DNA of 64,000 nt from an uncultured Paracoccaceae bacterium. Its GTDB lineage: Bacteria > Pseudomonadota > Alphaproteobacteria > Rhodobacterales > Rhodobacteraceae. The notes under the pieces are model-generated. The model was not told the DNA's origin, made no database searches, and saw only the letters and a list, made by a program, of their open reading frames with translations. A program made the position numbers and the translations under genes. Of the stretch, positions 46,203 to 55,491 are shown one piece after another. Positions within the stretch are counted from its first letter, which is position 1, and every line of letters begins with the position of its first letter. The stretch is taken from positions 87,641 to 151,640 of the forward strand of contig CANMIX010000013.1 of assembly GCA_947497985.1 (NCBI GenBank), read 5' to 3'.

Positions 46203-46449
46203 GCCCATGACCTGCGCTGCGCCCCACAACCCATTGATATCGCGTGGTCTTCCCGCGTCGATTTCCGGTGGTCAGGTGACGCGGCGCAGTTTTTTTCGCG
46301 CCGGCAGGCTTTCGCGAAATCATTTACGTCAAATTGTAAGCTTAACCCCCTGTAAACAAACTGCATTTACCTTTGAGAAAGACCTTGGTGGGTCTGGGAA
46401 GTATCAGGAACTTTTCAAAGGTTCTTGTTTGAGTAAATGGAGGGGTGTT

Positions 46450-47019
46450 GTGCCTGACTATAAGACGTCCTGGTCCTTGGCCAGGGCTCGGCAACGGCTG
46501 GCCGCACGTGGTCGAACCGCTGCACGCGCCGTTGGCGCCGGGCTGATCTTGCTTGCGATTGCAGGATGTTCCAAACAAAAAGAAGACGACGTTCGTACCC
46601 GGCTTTCTGATTGGGTGAACCTGGGAGAAACCCTTTATTTCTATGCGGATATTGGCTGTTCTGCAGCCGTGTTTGATCTGAAGTCCACCCGGATTTCGTC
46701 AACGGTTACCCGTGCGCGAACCATGCAAAAAGTACAGAAGGTGCTCGACCAAGAGCTGCCGGTGTTCTTAGATATCAAAGGGGAAAGCCCGAATTCGGTC
46801 ACCGAACAGCTGATGAATGTCAGCCTGCACCGGGGGATTGGTTTGGTGTCATCTGGTGTCGCGGCCAAGAACTGCATGACCAAAACCCTGCAGACTTATT
46901 ACCTGCAGGCGCTTCTGGACGAGAATGCGGATCTGGTTTTTGATCCTGAGGAACAGGCGATGATCGTCGTGGACGGCGAAAATCGCTGGCTGTTTTATGC
47001 GCGGGGGGATGGCAAGTGA
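46450..47019 (+). CDS. lipoprotein of unknown function
   Basis: The 189-residue product starts at GTG 46450, after TGGAGGGG, and has a long basic N-region before the hydrophobic stretch ending LLAIAGC (lipobox). The mature part has SDWVNLGETLYFYADIGC and no recognised domain. It lies 247 bases after pccA; a long-range stem CTGCGCC/GGCGCAG with TTTTTTT (46217-46296) may end the pccA transcript. It is convergent with the DUF4174 gene. Confidence 0.75.
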   Translation: MPDYKTSWSLARARQRLAARGRTAARAVGAGLILLAIAGCSKQKEDDVRTRLSDWVNLGETLYFYADIGCSAAVFDLKSTRISSTVTRARTMQKVQKVLDQELPVFLDIKGESPNSVTEQLMNVSLHRGIGLVSSGVAAKNCMTKTLQTYYLQALLDENADLVFDPEEQAMIVVDGENRWLFYARGDGK

Positions 47020-47020
47020 C

Positions 47021-47476
47021 TTATTCGCCCCGCCTTTCCTCAATCTCGCGCACCCGCAATGGGATCTTGTCGATGGTCCGGTTCAATTCCCGAACCGTCC
47101 ACGGGAACGGCTTGCGCAATTTGACGCCGCCATCTTTGCCAACCAACACCAATTGGAAACCACGTGGACGCAATTTCTGCCGCAGCTCAGAACGCTCGGT
47201 TGGGTTGGTATCGGTCAAAATCACCACGTCACGTTCACGCAACGCATCCTCCTGGGAGCGCAGCCGTTCCAGCTGTTCTTGGAATCGCGGATCCGCATCG
47301 GAGTCCGCAAAAACAACAATGGGACGCTTTTTCCATAAAAATTCATTCAAATTTGAATCAAAGTCATCAAGAAACAGCACGTCTTCGGGCGGCATTGTGG
47401 CGTCGCTGGCCCACGTTGCGGGGGCCAGGACAGGGCTAAGAAAAACAGTCAAAACAATAGGTAATAGGGGTCTCAT
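47021..47476 (-). CDS. DUF4174 exported protein
   Basis: The 151-residue protein has a signal peptide (MRPLLPIVLTVFLSPVLAPA) and the DUF4174 domain: RPIVVFADSDADPRFQEQLE and ERDVVILTDTNP, a thioredoxin-like fold without the CxxC. ATG 47476 follows GGAGGACCC; the longer frame upstream is not used. Function is unknown. It is the only minus-strand gene between pccB and scpA. Confidence 0.85.
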   Translation of the reverse strand: MRPLLPIVLTVFLSPVLAPATWASDATMPPEDVLFLDDFDSNLNEFLWKKRPIVVFADSDADPRFQEQLERLRSQEDALRERDVVILTDTNPTERSELRQKLRPRGFQLVLVGKDGGVKLRKPFPWTVRELNRTIDKIPLRVREIEERRGE

Positions 47477-47654
47477 GGGTCCTCCTGTTGTTTTCAATAT
47501 ATGGCATGATGACCAAAATGCGATGGGGGATCTGAAGAAGCCCCGAAAAAAACACACAGTGTTAACCATCTTGGAAGGACCTGCGGAACAAGCTGGCAAC
47601 AGTTTCGCATTCTTTGCTGCTTTGACAGCCTCCGGCAGAAGGACCGGTCCGACC

Positions 47655-48587
47655 ATGAAAGTGTTTTTGCACATCGGCGCCCATCGCTGCGCCACCACAA
47701 CGTTTCAAGAGTATATGCGCCAGAACCGCGCGCAAACCGCCCATGACGGTATCGCCTATTGGGGGCCGCAGGTGACCCGATCCGGTCTGTTCCAAGGGGT
47801 TCTGCCGGGGCCGCAGCTGCTGCCCAAAGGTGACGCCAAACAACGGGCACGCGGTCGGATCAAGCTGAAGCTTGCGAGCGAACGCGCCACCGGTTTTGAC
47901 CAGCTGGTGGTCTCGGATGAAAACATCCTCGGCTCTATGCGCCAGAACCTGCACCTTGGCACGCTTTATGGTGACGCTGGGGATCGGCTCGACCGGTTCA
48001 GCTCCGCGTTTGATGGCGAACTGACGGACGTTGTTGTTAATATTCGTGCGCTGGACCACTATTGGACCTCTGCGCTGACCTATGGTGTGGCACGCGGCTT
48101 CCCGTTCCCAACCGAGGATATGCTGGACCGCTACGCAAAGTCTCAGCGCAGCTGGCGCGATGTGATCACCGATATCGCCACGGCTCTGCCAAACGTGAAC
48201 ATCTGGGTGCAACCCTTTGAAACCTTTGGGGGTCGCCCCAACGCACAGCTCAGCTCGATGACTGGTAAGCGTGCCCCACGTGCCCATGCCCGCATCCGTT
48301 TGGCGCGCTCGCCGCGGGTTGAGGAACTGTCCGCCTATCTGATGGATCAAGACGCCGCCAAACTGGCCGACCAATACGGTCTGTGGCGTCCGTTCAATAC
48401 CGAACAAACCGCGCTGCTGCGCGAGACCTATGCCGATGACATCATGTGGCTGGTCGCGGGGGCCGATGGGCTGGCGCGGATTGCCGAAGACAACCAAGAA
48501 CAAGCGGAAGACGCAAAAACATTCCGCAGAACATTGACACGAGGAAGGCCCAATGACCAAAACCGACGATTGGCGGGATCTGGCTGA
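47655..48587 (+). CDS. sulfotransferase-like protein
   Basis: The 310-residue protein starts [20 protein letters not shown]; the HIGAHR-TTxFQ pattern is like the 5'-PSB phosphate loop of PAPS-dependent sulfotransferases. A VVSDEN motif near 88 and [12 protein letters not shown] near 125 fit the fold. The substrate is unknown; the catalytic assignment is weak. Its last 35 bases overlap scpA, so translation of the two is probably coupled. Confidence 0.7.
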   Translation: MKVFLHIGAHRCATTTFQEYMRQNRAQTAHDGIAYWGPQVTRSGLFQGVLPGPQLLPKGDAKQRARGRIKLKLASERATGFDQLVVSDENILGSMRQNLHLGTLYGDAGDRLDRFSSAFDGELTDVVVNIRALDHYWTSALTYGVARGFPFPTEDMLDRYAKSQRSWRDVITDIATALPNVNIWVQPFETFGGRPNAQLSSMTGKRAPRAHARIRLARSPRVEELSAYLMDQDAAKLADQYGLWRPFNTEQTALLRETYADDIMWLVAGADGLARIAEDNQEQAEDAKTFRRTLTRGRPNDQNRRLAGSG

Positions 48588-50679
48588 AAAAGAGCTGCGC
48601 GGACGCCCGCTTGACGACCTGACCTGGAACACGCTCGAAGGCATCGAGGTCAAGCCGCTCTATACCGAAGACGACACCAAGGAGCTCAACCATATGGGCT
48701 CCTTGCCGGGGTTTGGCCCCTTTACCCGCGGGGTAAAAGCCACAATGTATGCGGGGCGTCCCTGGACCATCCGCCAATACGCTGGCTTCTCCACCGCCGA
48801 GGAATCCAACGCATTTTATCGCCGCAACTTGGCCGCTGGCCAACAGGGCGTTTCGGTCGCCTTTGACCTTGCCACCCACCGGGGCTACGACAGTGACCAC
48901 CCCCGCGTGGTCGGCGATGTGGGCAAGGCCGGCGTTGCCATCGACAGCGTCGAGGATATGAAAATCCTCTTTGATGGCATCCCCTTGGACAAGGTTTCGG
49001 TCTCCATGACCATGAACGGCGCGGTGATCCCGATCCTTGCCAGTTTCATTGTTGCAGGCGAAGAACAGGGCCATGACAAGGCGTTGCTGTCGGGCACCAT
49101 TCAGAACGATATTCTGAAAGAATTTATGGTGCGCAACACCTATATCTATCCGCCCGAACCCTCAATGCGGATCATCTCGGACATTATCGAATATACCTCG
49201 AACGAGATGCCGAAATTCAATTCCATCTCGATCTCCGGCTACCACATGCAAGAGGCTGGCGCGAACCTTGTGCAGGAGCTCGCTTATACGCTGGCGGACG
49301 GGCGCGAATATGTGCGCGCTGCGATGAACGCGGGCATGGATGTTGACAAATTTGCCGGCCGCCTGTCGTTCTTCTTCGCGATCGGCATGAATTTCTTCAT
49401 GGAAATCAGCAAGCTGCGCGCCGCACGGACCCTGTGGCACCGGGTGATGACCGACTTTGGCGCGCAAAACGAACGCTCCAAAATGCTGCGCACCCATTGC
49501 CAGACCTCGGGCGTGTCCTTGCAGGAGCAAGACCCTTATAACAACGTGATCCGCACCGCGTATGAGGCGATGTCAGCGGTTCTGGGTGGCACGCAATCTC
49601 TGCACACCAACGCTCTGGATGAGGCGATCGCGCTGCCCACCGATTTCTCCGCCCGCATCGCCCGCAACACTCAGCTTGTGCTGCAAGAAGAAACCGGTGT
49701 CACCAATGTGGTCGACCCGCTGGCGGGCAGCTACTATGTGGAAAGCCTCACCAATGATCTGATCGAAAAAGCCTGGGCCCTGATGGAAGAGGTCGAGGAG
49801 ATGGGCGGCATGACCAAAGCCGTCGCCTCGGGCATGCCCAAACTGCGGATTGAAGAGTCGGCGGCGCGCCGTCAGGCGATGATCGACCGCGGCGAAGAGG
49901 TGATCGTCGGCGTCAACAAATACCGCAAGGACAAGGAAGACCCGATCGACATTCTGGACGTGGACAATGTCGCCGTGCGCGACAGCCAGATCGCCCGCCT
50001 GGAACAGATCCGCGCAACACGCGATGAGGCCACGTGTGAGGCCGCATTGAATGAACTCACCCGCCGCGCCAAGGATGGCGGCAACCTTCTGGAGGCCGCG
50101 GTTGAGGCGGCCCGTGCACGTGCTTCTGTTGGGGAGATCAGCATGGCAATGGAGAAAGAATTCGGCCGCCACTCGGCGGAAGTGAAGACATTGGCCGGCG
50201 TCTATGGGGCAGCCTATGAAGGCGACGAAGGCTTTGCCGCGATCCAGAAATCAATAGAAGACTTTGCCGAAGAAGAGGGCCGCCGCCCGCGTCTTCTGGT
50301 GGTGAAAATGGGTCAGGATGGCCATGACCGCGGGGCTAAGGTGATTGCCACAGCCTTTGCCGACATCGGCTTTGACGTGGACGTGGGTCCCTTGTTCCAG
50401 ACGCCAGAAGAGGCCGCGCAGGATGCGGTCGACAATGACGTTCATGTGGTGGGCATCTCTTCGCAGGCAGCAGGCCACAAAACACTGGCCCCGCAGCTGG
50501 TAGAAGAGTTGAAGAAGCAAGGTGCCGAAGACATCATCGTGATCTGCGGCGGTGTGATCCCACAGCAGGATTACGACTTCCTCTATGGGGCGGGGGTAAA
50601 GGCGATCTTCGGCCCCGGCACCAATATCCCGGAAGCGGCCGAAGACATCCTGAACCTAATCCGCGCCGCGCGCACCTAA
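48553..50679 (+). CDS. scpA: methylmalonyl-CoA mutase
   Basis: The 708-residue enzyme converts (R)-methylmalonyl-CoA to succinyl-CoA. It has the substrate barrel ([28 protein letters not shown]) and the C-terminal B12 domain (about 575-705) with the base-off motif DGHDRG, then SSQAAGHK and [18 protein letters not shown] precedes the ATG, inside the preceding gene. It completes the pcc pathway; no epimerase gene is seen. Repeat copy B follows. Confidence 0.97.
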   Translation: MTKTDDWRDLAEKELRGRPLDDLTWNTLEGIEVKPLYTEDDTKELNHMGSLPGFGPFTRGVKATMYAGRPWTIRQYAGFSTAEESNAFYRRNLAAGQQGVSVAFDLATHRGYDSDHPRVVGDVGKAGVAIDSVEDMKILFDGIPLDKVSVSMTMNGAVIPILASFIVAGEEQGHDKALLSGTIQNDILKEFMVRNTYIYPPEPSMRIISDIIEYTSNEMPKFNSISISGYHMQEAGANLVQELAYTLADGREYVRAAMNAGMDVDKFAGRLSFFFAIGMNFFMEISKLRAARTLWHRVMTDFGAQNERSKMLRTHCQTSGVSLQEQDPYNNVIRTAYEAMSAVLGGTQSLHTNALDEAIALPTDFSARIARNTQLVLQEETGVTNVVDPLAGSYYVESLTNDLIEKAWALMEEVEEMGGMTKAVASGMPKLRIEESAARRQAMIDRGEEVIVGVNKYRKDKEDPIDILDVDNVAVRDSQIARLEQIRATRDEATCEAALNELTRRAKDGGNLLEAAVEAARARASVGEISMAMEKEFGRHSAEVKTLAGVYGAAYEGDEGFAAIQKSIEDFAEEEGRRPRLLVVKMGQDGHDRGAKVIATAFADIGFDVDVGPLFQTPEEAAQDAVDNDVHVVGISSQAAGHKTLAPQLVEELKKQGAEDIIVICGGVIPQQDYDFLYGAGVKAIFGPGTNIPEAAEDILNLIRAART

Positions 50680-50712
50680 CCGTTGTGACTCCGGGGCTCA
50701 GGGCGGAGAGAT

Positions 50713-50898
50713 CCTCCCGCGCCCGCAGCTGTACATGCCTTCGGCACATACAGCTTCTGTGCGGCCTTGGGCATGGCAGGCACGCCGGGGAACCCCCGGC
50801 GTGCCTGCTGCGCCTTTGCGCGCTCGTGACGAGCGCGCAAAGGCGCCACCCCCAACGGAAGCCGTCCCACACATTGTGGGGCAGGCGACGGGCGGGAG
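50713..50898 (-). repeat. structured intergenic repeat, copy B
   Basis: Read on the minus strand, the element begins CTCCCGCCCGTC and ends GGGCGCGGGAGG, an inverted end pair. Inside are four stems: CCCACA/TGTGGG (50866-50880); the 18-bp perfect GCGCCTTTGCGCGCTCGT/ACGAGCGCGCAAAGGCGC (50810-50846); the 15-bp perfect GCAGGCACGCCGGGG with its complement (50776-50808); and AGCTGTA/TACAGCT around TGCC-GAA-GGCA. Boxes TTCCGTTGGG and GCCCAAGGCC are shared with copy C. Confidence 0.85.
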
Positions 50899-50969
50899 TG
50901 GACCCTTGGCATTTCGGCAAAAACCGCCATGTTAGAGGTTCGTCAGCTCAGGAAACGAGGGGTGCCTTA

Positions 50970-51569
50970 ATGTTGAACTTGGATCATCTGGTCATCGCGG
51001 GGGAAACTTTGGCAGACGCGCAATACTACGTGGAACAGACCCTTGGTGTAAAAATGCAACCTGGTGGCCAGCACGCAGTTTTTGCCACCCATAACGCGCT
51101 CTTACATTTAGACGACGGGATCTATCTTGAAGCAATTGCTAAAGAGCCTGGAGCTGTCCCTGAACGCAGCCCGTGTTGGTACGCATTGGATCATTTTTCC
51201 GGAGGGCCGCGCCTGTCGAATTGGGCCTGTCGTACCGATCAACCGCAACAGGCCGCCAATCGCTGGCCAGAGGCTGGTTCACCTATTGAGCTGGCACGCG
51301 GCGATCTGCAATGGCAGATGTTTGTTCCGGAAACCGGCAAGCTTCCTTATGATAATCTCTTTCCGGCTTTGCTGTCTTGGCAGGGCGCACATCCGACCGA
51401 GCGCCTTTCACCAAAGGGATGCAGTTTGCGCCGCTTCGTTGTGTCCCATCCTCAGGCGATGGATCTTCGATCCAGCTTGGCTCTTGAGGACAGCAGGTTG
51501 GTTTTTGAAGCTGGTCCGCCGGGACTGCGGGCGGAAATTGAGACGCCACACGGCCTGCGGGTGCTGTGA
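50970..51569 (+). CDS. VOC/glyoxalase-like domain protein
   Basis: The 199-residue protein starts MLNLDHLVIAGETLADAQYY and has LLHLDDGIYLEAIA, like the Glyoxalase_3-type VOC domain. It is longer than methylmalonyl-CoA epimerase and lacks its pattern, so the position beside scpA does not make it the epimerase. Function is unknown. GAGGGG stands before the ATG; the repeat copy B lies upstream. Confidence 0.82.
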   Translation: MLNLDHLVIAGETLADAQYYVEQTLGVKMQPGGQHAVFATHNALLHLDDGIYLEAIAKEPGAVPERSPCWYALDHFSGGPRLSNWACRTDQPQQAANRWPEAGSPIELARGDLQWQMFVPETGKLPYDNLFPALLSWQGAHPTERLSPKGCSLRRFVVSHPQAMDLRSSLALEDSRLVFEAGPPGLRAEIETPHGLRVL

Positions 51570-51676
51570 CGGTGCAAAAGGTGGCACGCACACCGCGTGA
51601 TGCGTCTGCCGTGTTTTCCCCAGTTTGCGACGCTTTGGCCCCTGACATTGCATCCTCCAGCAGATAAGATCAGCAC

Positions 51677-52375
51677 ATGTCACTTTGGACCCGTATATCT
51701 GACGCATTGTCCGCCCTAGCCAAGGGCGCAAGCCTGTCTGAGGTGTTTGAGCACCTGCGTACACCGCCAGAACGTTCGGTGGGTTTTGCCATTGCGGTCG
51801 TCGCTCTGGGAGCCAAAATGGCCAAAGCAGACGGGCTGGTCACACGGGACGAGGTGACCGCGTTTCGTGAGGTGTTTCGCATTGCACCCGGCGATGAACT
51901 GGGGGCTGCAAAAGTCTTTAACCTCGCGCGCCAAGATGTTGCAGGATATCAGGATTATGCTCGCCGCATCCGGGTGATGTTTGCTGATGATCCGACCACT
52001 TTATGTGACTTGATGGAGGGGCTGTTTCACATCGCAATGGCAGATGGGTTTTACCACCCAGGTGAAAATGCCTTTCTCGAAGATGTCAGCGACATTTTTG
52101 GCCAGACACCACAGCAATTCTCAGCCCTGCGCGCGCGCTTTGTGCCGGACGCGCCGCGCGATCCCTATACGGTGCTTGGTGTCAGCCCGGATGCCCCCAA
52201 GGATGAGATCCGCAAACATTGGCGTCGCCTTGTGCGCGAAACCCACCCCGATGCAATGATGGCACGCGGGGTGCCCGAAGAGGCGGTGCGCTTGGCAGAG
52301 AAAAAGATGATCGACATCAATCGCGCCTGGGATCAAATCAACGGCTGTGGTGGTCATGCGTCTCACCACATATAA
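51677..52375 (+). CDS. DjlA-like TerB/DnaJ co-chaperone
   Basis: The 232-residue protein has a TerB-like N-terminal domain (about 25-140, with VVALGAKMAKADGLVT and HIAMADGFYHPGE) and a C-terminal J-domain (about 160-225: DPYTVLGVSPDAPKDEIR, then RRLVRETHPD). The HPD tripeptide is intact, so it should stimulate an Hsp70. No membrane anchor is present, unlike E. coli DjlA. It overlaps the next gene by 20 bases. Confidence 0.9.
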   Translation: MSLWTRISDALSALAKGASLSEVFEHLRTPPERSVGFAIAVVALGAKMAKADGLVTRDEVTAFREVFRIAPGDELGAAKVFNLARQDVAGYQDYARRIRVMFADDPTTLCDLMEGLFHIAMADGFYHPGENAFLEDVSDIFGQTPQQFSALRARFVPDAPRDPYTVLGVSPDAPKDEIRKHWRRLVRETHPDAMMARGVPEEAVRLAEKKMIDINRAWDQINGCGGHASHHI

Positions 52376-53351
52376 CGTTGAATGGTTTGCGACTCTGTTT
52401 GATCAGAACGATGCGCTGATCCTGGACAGCACACGCTCCAGCCGCTTTGACGTCACACGCGCTGAGCAAGCCACAGCATTGGCTACAGTCTTTCAAGCGC
52501 TTGATTCTGATGCGGTTCTGGTGGTGGAGGCCCCAGACACAGGGCGCGGCCAAAGCACCATTCGTGCTCTGGAACATTTCGCCAATTGGGCGGATGTTCG
52601 CGCGCGACGTGCGGTAATCGGCTTTGCCAATGACACTCAGCAAGAGATTGCACTGTTGTATGATCCGGACGTGTTACATGCCCGACACGTGCCACACAGT
52701 CACCCCGGAGCGCCGCAGTTTGATGGTGTTTTCGAGTTGGATCTCGACGTGGATGAACTGGTCGATCAGGTCCGGTTCTCAAAACCACCGCTTGAGCTGG
52801 AGGTCACCGCAGGCAATGGTCGAAAATTGAACGTGATTGGTGCACATCTGAAGTCCAAGGCCCCCCATGGCGCCCGCACGGATGAGGATGTGATGCGGAT
52901 CTCAATTGCCAATCGACGCAAGCAATTGGCGCAAGCAATTTGGTTGCGCCGTAGGGTCGCTTGGCTATTAGAGCAGGGGCACGACCTTTTGGTGATGGGG
53001 GATCTCAATGATGGTCCGGGGCTCGATGAATACGAGGCTCTGTTTGGCCGCTCCTCGGTCGAAATCATTATGGGGGATGAGCTGTTTGACCCTCATGCGC
53101 AGATCCTGTGCCAGCCACGGCCAAGTGGCCTGCCTGCAACTGCGCGGTTTTTTGACAGGGATCACAATCGGTTTTTCGGCGCTTTGCTGGATTATGCAAT
53201 GATCTCACCTGGGCTGCGCGGCTTGAACCCAGAGTGGCGGATTTGGCACCCGTTCGATGATGCTGAGATCTATGCTGATGTTGCCCTGCGTACAGCTCTT
53301 TTGCAGGCCTCGGACCATTTTCCGGTGACACTGGATCTTGAGATCAACTGA
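52356..53351 (+). CDS. endonuclease/exonuclease/phosphatase family protein
   Basis: The 331-residue protein has the EEP fold: LTTYNVEWF at the start, NVIGAHLKSK near 160, GDLNDGPG near 210, YAMISPGL and a final SDHFPVTLDL with the catalytic Asp-His. It could act on phosphodiesters in nucleic acid or lipid; the substrate is unknown. I chose ATG 52356 (MRLTTYNVEW) over upstream GTG codons. It overlaps the djlA-like gene; repeat C follows. Confidence 0.88.
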   Translation: MRLTTYNVEWFATLFDQNDALILDSTRSSRFDVTRAEQATALATVFQALDSDAVLVVEAPDTGRGQSTIRALEHFANWADVRARRAVIGFANDTQQEIALLYDPDVLHARHVPHSHPGAPQFDGVFELDLDVDELVDQVRFSKPPLELEVTAGNGRKLNVIGAHLKSKAPHGARTDEDVMRISIANRRKQLAQAIWLRRRVAWLLEQGHDLLVMGDLNDGPGLDEYEALFGRSSVEIIMGDELFDPHAQILCQPRPSGLPATARFFDRDHNRFFGALLDYAMISPGLRGLNPEWRIWHPFDDAEIYADVALRTALLQASDHFPVTLDLEIN

Positions 53352-53389
53352 ACACAACTGCGGTCAGTGAACGAGTTAGCAAAAAAACT

Positions 53390-53547
53390 CTCCCGCCCGT
53401 CACCTGCTGTGCTGTTGCACAGCGGTTCCCGTTGGGCGTGGCGCGGACCCTTTGGGTCCGCGCGGCAGGCAACCCTGCCGGGTTGCCTGCCCGGCCCAAG
53501 GCCACCAGGGGGCATGCCGAAAGGCAGGTCACGCGTGGGCGCGGGAG
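53390..53547 (+). repeat. structured intergenic repeat, copy C
   Basis: The element begins CTCCCGCCCGTC and ends GGGCGCGGGAG. Stems in order: GCTGTGC/GCACAGC (53406-53423), GCGCGGACCC/GGGTCCGCGC (53441-53463), GGCAGGCAACCC/GGGTTGCCTGCC (53464-53491) and TGCC-GAAA-GGCA. Boxes TTCCCGTTGGGCGTGGCGC and GCCCAAGGCC match copy B, while the stem sequences differ. It lies between two convergent genes. Confidence 0.85.
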
Positions 53548-53590
53548 GGGTTGCTTGTGTCTGGGTGGTCTGCGCGCGTGCGAAGGTGAT

Positions 53591-54475
53591 TTACTCTGCG
53601 GCCTCTTGTTTCAACCACCGTAGAAATAGGTCTGCTGTTTCTGGTGCCGTGCGATGATTGGGCAGGGCGGCCAGAAACCCATCCCGGCCGTGCACAAATC
53701 CCAAAGGCGCGATCAGGCGTCCTTGCTCCAGATCTTGCGCCACCAAGCGCCGTTCCGTCAGTGCCATGCCCATCCCGGCCGCTGCGGCCTCAAGCGCCAG
53801 GATATGATGCGGGTGTTCGCGGATTTCTGGGCTGTGCACCTGACGTCCGGAAATCTCTTCCCAGACCGACCAGGCCGAGGGGCCTCCGGTATGACTAAAG
53901 CGCATCGGCACATGGCCGTCCTCTCCGCGATGTTCAAACGCGTAACCTGGTGCACAAACTGGGCCATAGGACGCATCGCCCATGACCACCGTGCGAAATC
54001 CCGGTCCAATCGGGCCGCGTAAGCGATCATAGCTCAGCAAAATGTCGAAATCCTCGCCCGAATACCGCGGCTGCCCGGCGATCAGGCCGGACATCAGCAG
54101 GGTGATCTCTACCTGCGGGTGGGTTGCGTAAAATCGGGGCAGCCGCGCAGTCAGCCAGCGGGTCGCAAAGGTCGCGCCAACCGCTATTCGCAACAGCCGT
54201 TGATCCGATCCTCCGCGCATCTCAGCGGCCAGCTCACCAATCCGGCGCAGCATCGGCGACAGTTCGGCTTGCAGCCGCTCACCGCGTTCCGTCAGTACCA
54301 AACCAGTGCCAGATTTGCGAAACAGATCGCCACCCAGATCCTGTGCCAGATGTTTGATCTGTTTGCTCACCGCACTATGGGTGCGGCCCAACTCGCTGGC
54401 GGCTGCAGTGACGGATCCCAGTCGGGCTGTGGCTTCAAAAGCGGGTAGGGCGGTGAGGGGCGGTAGATGTGACAT
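53591..54475 (-). CDS. LysR-family regulator (GcvA-like)
   Basis: The 294-residue regulator starts MSHLPPLTALPAFEATARLG, typical of the GcvA-like branch, with HTH at about 20-55 (SVTAAASELGRTHSAVSKQI) and a ligand domain from about 95. The effector is unknown. It is divergent from a DUF1127-like gene, the second such pair in the window, with a dyad in the shared region. Confidence 0.9.
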   Translation of the reverse strand: MSHLPPLTALPAFEATARLGSVTAAASELGRTHSAVSKQIKHLAQDLGGDLFRKSGTGLVLTERGERLQAELSPMLRRIGELAAEMRGGSDQRLLRIAVGATFATRWLTARLPRFYATHPQVEITLLMSGLIAGQPRYSGEDFDILLSYDRLRGPIGPGFRTVVMGDASYGPVCAPGYAFEHRGEDGHVPMRFSHTGGPSAWSVWEEISGRQVHSPEIREHPHHILALEAAAAGMGMALTERRLVAQDLEQGRLIAPLGFVHGRDGFLAALPNHRTAPETADLFLRWLKQEAAE

Positions 54476-54492
54476 TATATGTTCCTACTTCT

Positions 54493-54505
54493 CACATATC
54501 TTGTG
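54493..54505. promoter_or_regulatory. candidate LysR dyad between lysR and DUF1127 genes
   Basis: CACA-TATCT-TGTG at 54493-54505 is a short inverted repeat 18 bases upstream of the LysR start; a looser CACA-N9-TGTG lies near 54552. LysR binding is inferred from position. Confidence 0.4.
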
Positions 54506-54588
54506 CCAATAACTCGATTTTTCTGCCGTATTCGGCGTGCTATATCAGGGTCACAAGACAGAAGTGTGAAGAAAAGGACACAAGGCCC

Positions 54589-54804
54589 ATGGCGCAGGTC
54601 ATCGCTTTCCCACGCCCGTTCACGCAATCCTCAACGCCGGCACGGCCACAGGCACGTGGTCTGGCGCTCTATCTCCAGCGGATCCGGTATCGCCATATGT
54701 TGGCCCGCGACCTGCTGCACGCGCCCGACAGCGCGTTGAAGGATGCGGGTTTTAGTCGTGCTGAGGTGGTGCATGAAATTGCCAAACCCTTCTGGCAGGC
54801 CTGA
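54589..54804 (+). CDS. DUF1127-like small protein
   Basis: The 71-residue basic protein starts MAQVIAFPRPFTQ and has in its C-terminal half IRYRHMLARDLLHAPDSALK followed by DAGFSRAEVVHEI and a final FWQA, matching the DUF1127 helix-turn pattern. Function is unknown. AAAAGGACACAAGG lies upstream. It is divergent from a LysR gene. Confidence 0.85.
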   Translation: MAQVIAFPRPFTQSSTPARPQARGLALYLQRIRYRHMLARDLLHAPDSALKDAGFSRAEVVHEIAKPFWQA

Positions 54805-54923
54805 CGCGGAGATCCGAAACCTCGAGGCGTAATTTCCCCGCGAAATCATCTGTGAATAGCGACGCAATGAGCCTATATAGGGCGCATCATCTCTTGCACC
54901 AACCTCACAGAGGAGAGCAAACC

Positions 54924-55361
54924 GTGATCGACCCTATGCGCCGCTATCGCAATGCACTTATGTCCGCGGCAATCATTGCGTCGCTGGCTCTGTCCACGGC
55001 GACCCTGACCCCCTCCACAGCCTCGGCTCAAAGCCTCTTTTCCAATGACGGCACGGAAACCGAGGCCGAGACGGACAACGGCGGATCCTTGATGGAACGC
55101 GGGGCGGAATTGTTCCTGCGGGGATTGCGTGATGAAATGGCACCCGCCCTCGAAGGTATCCAGGAATTGATGGGAGAGATTGGTCCCTCCATGGGGGAGT
55201 TCCTGTCAACCATGGGTCCCGCCCTAGCGGATATCGCCGCCAAGGTCGAGGATTGGAGCACCTATGAATTGCCCGAGATGCTGCCCAATGGCGATATCAT
55301 CATTCGCAAGAAAACCCGCGACGACACGCCAAAAGACGACAGTTCAGACATCGAAATCTAG
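54924..55361 (+). CDS. exported protein of unknown function
   Basis: The 145-residue product starts at GTG 54924 after AGAGGAG and has a signal peptide ending about STASAQS. The mature part is acidic; ELFLRGLRDEMAPALEGIQE is helical, and the C-terminus is charged (TRDDTPKDDSSDIEI). Similar roseobacter proteins are sometimes labelled AAA+ ATPase, but there is no Walker motif here. ATG 54936 is an alternative start. Confidence 0.75.
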   Translation: MIDPMRRYRNALMSAAIIASLALSTATLTPSTASAQSLFSNDGTETEAETDNGGSLMERGAELFLRGLRDEMAPALEGIQELMGEIGPSMGEFLSTMGPALADIAAKVEDWSTYELPEMLPNGDIIIRKKTRDDTPKDDSSDIEI

Positions 55362-55491
55362 GTCGCAGACTGGATCCCCTATTTGTTTCAGCAGCCGGTA
55401 GGACTGCACGCCACAAGGCGGCTTCCGACAAACCTGGGCCCGATAAAACCGGGCGCAGTTTCTGGCGGCGAATACGGGATGGGGGTCCGGG

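Noticed and set aside
50970-51569. Methylmalonyl-CoA epimerase beside scpA
   Set aside because: It is a VOC protein but too long (199 residues) and of the Glyoxalase_3 type, without the epimerase pattern.
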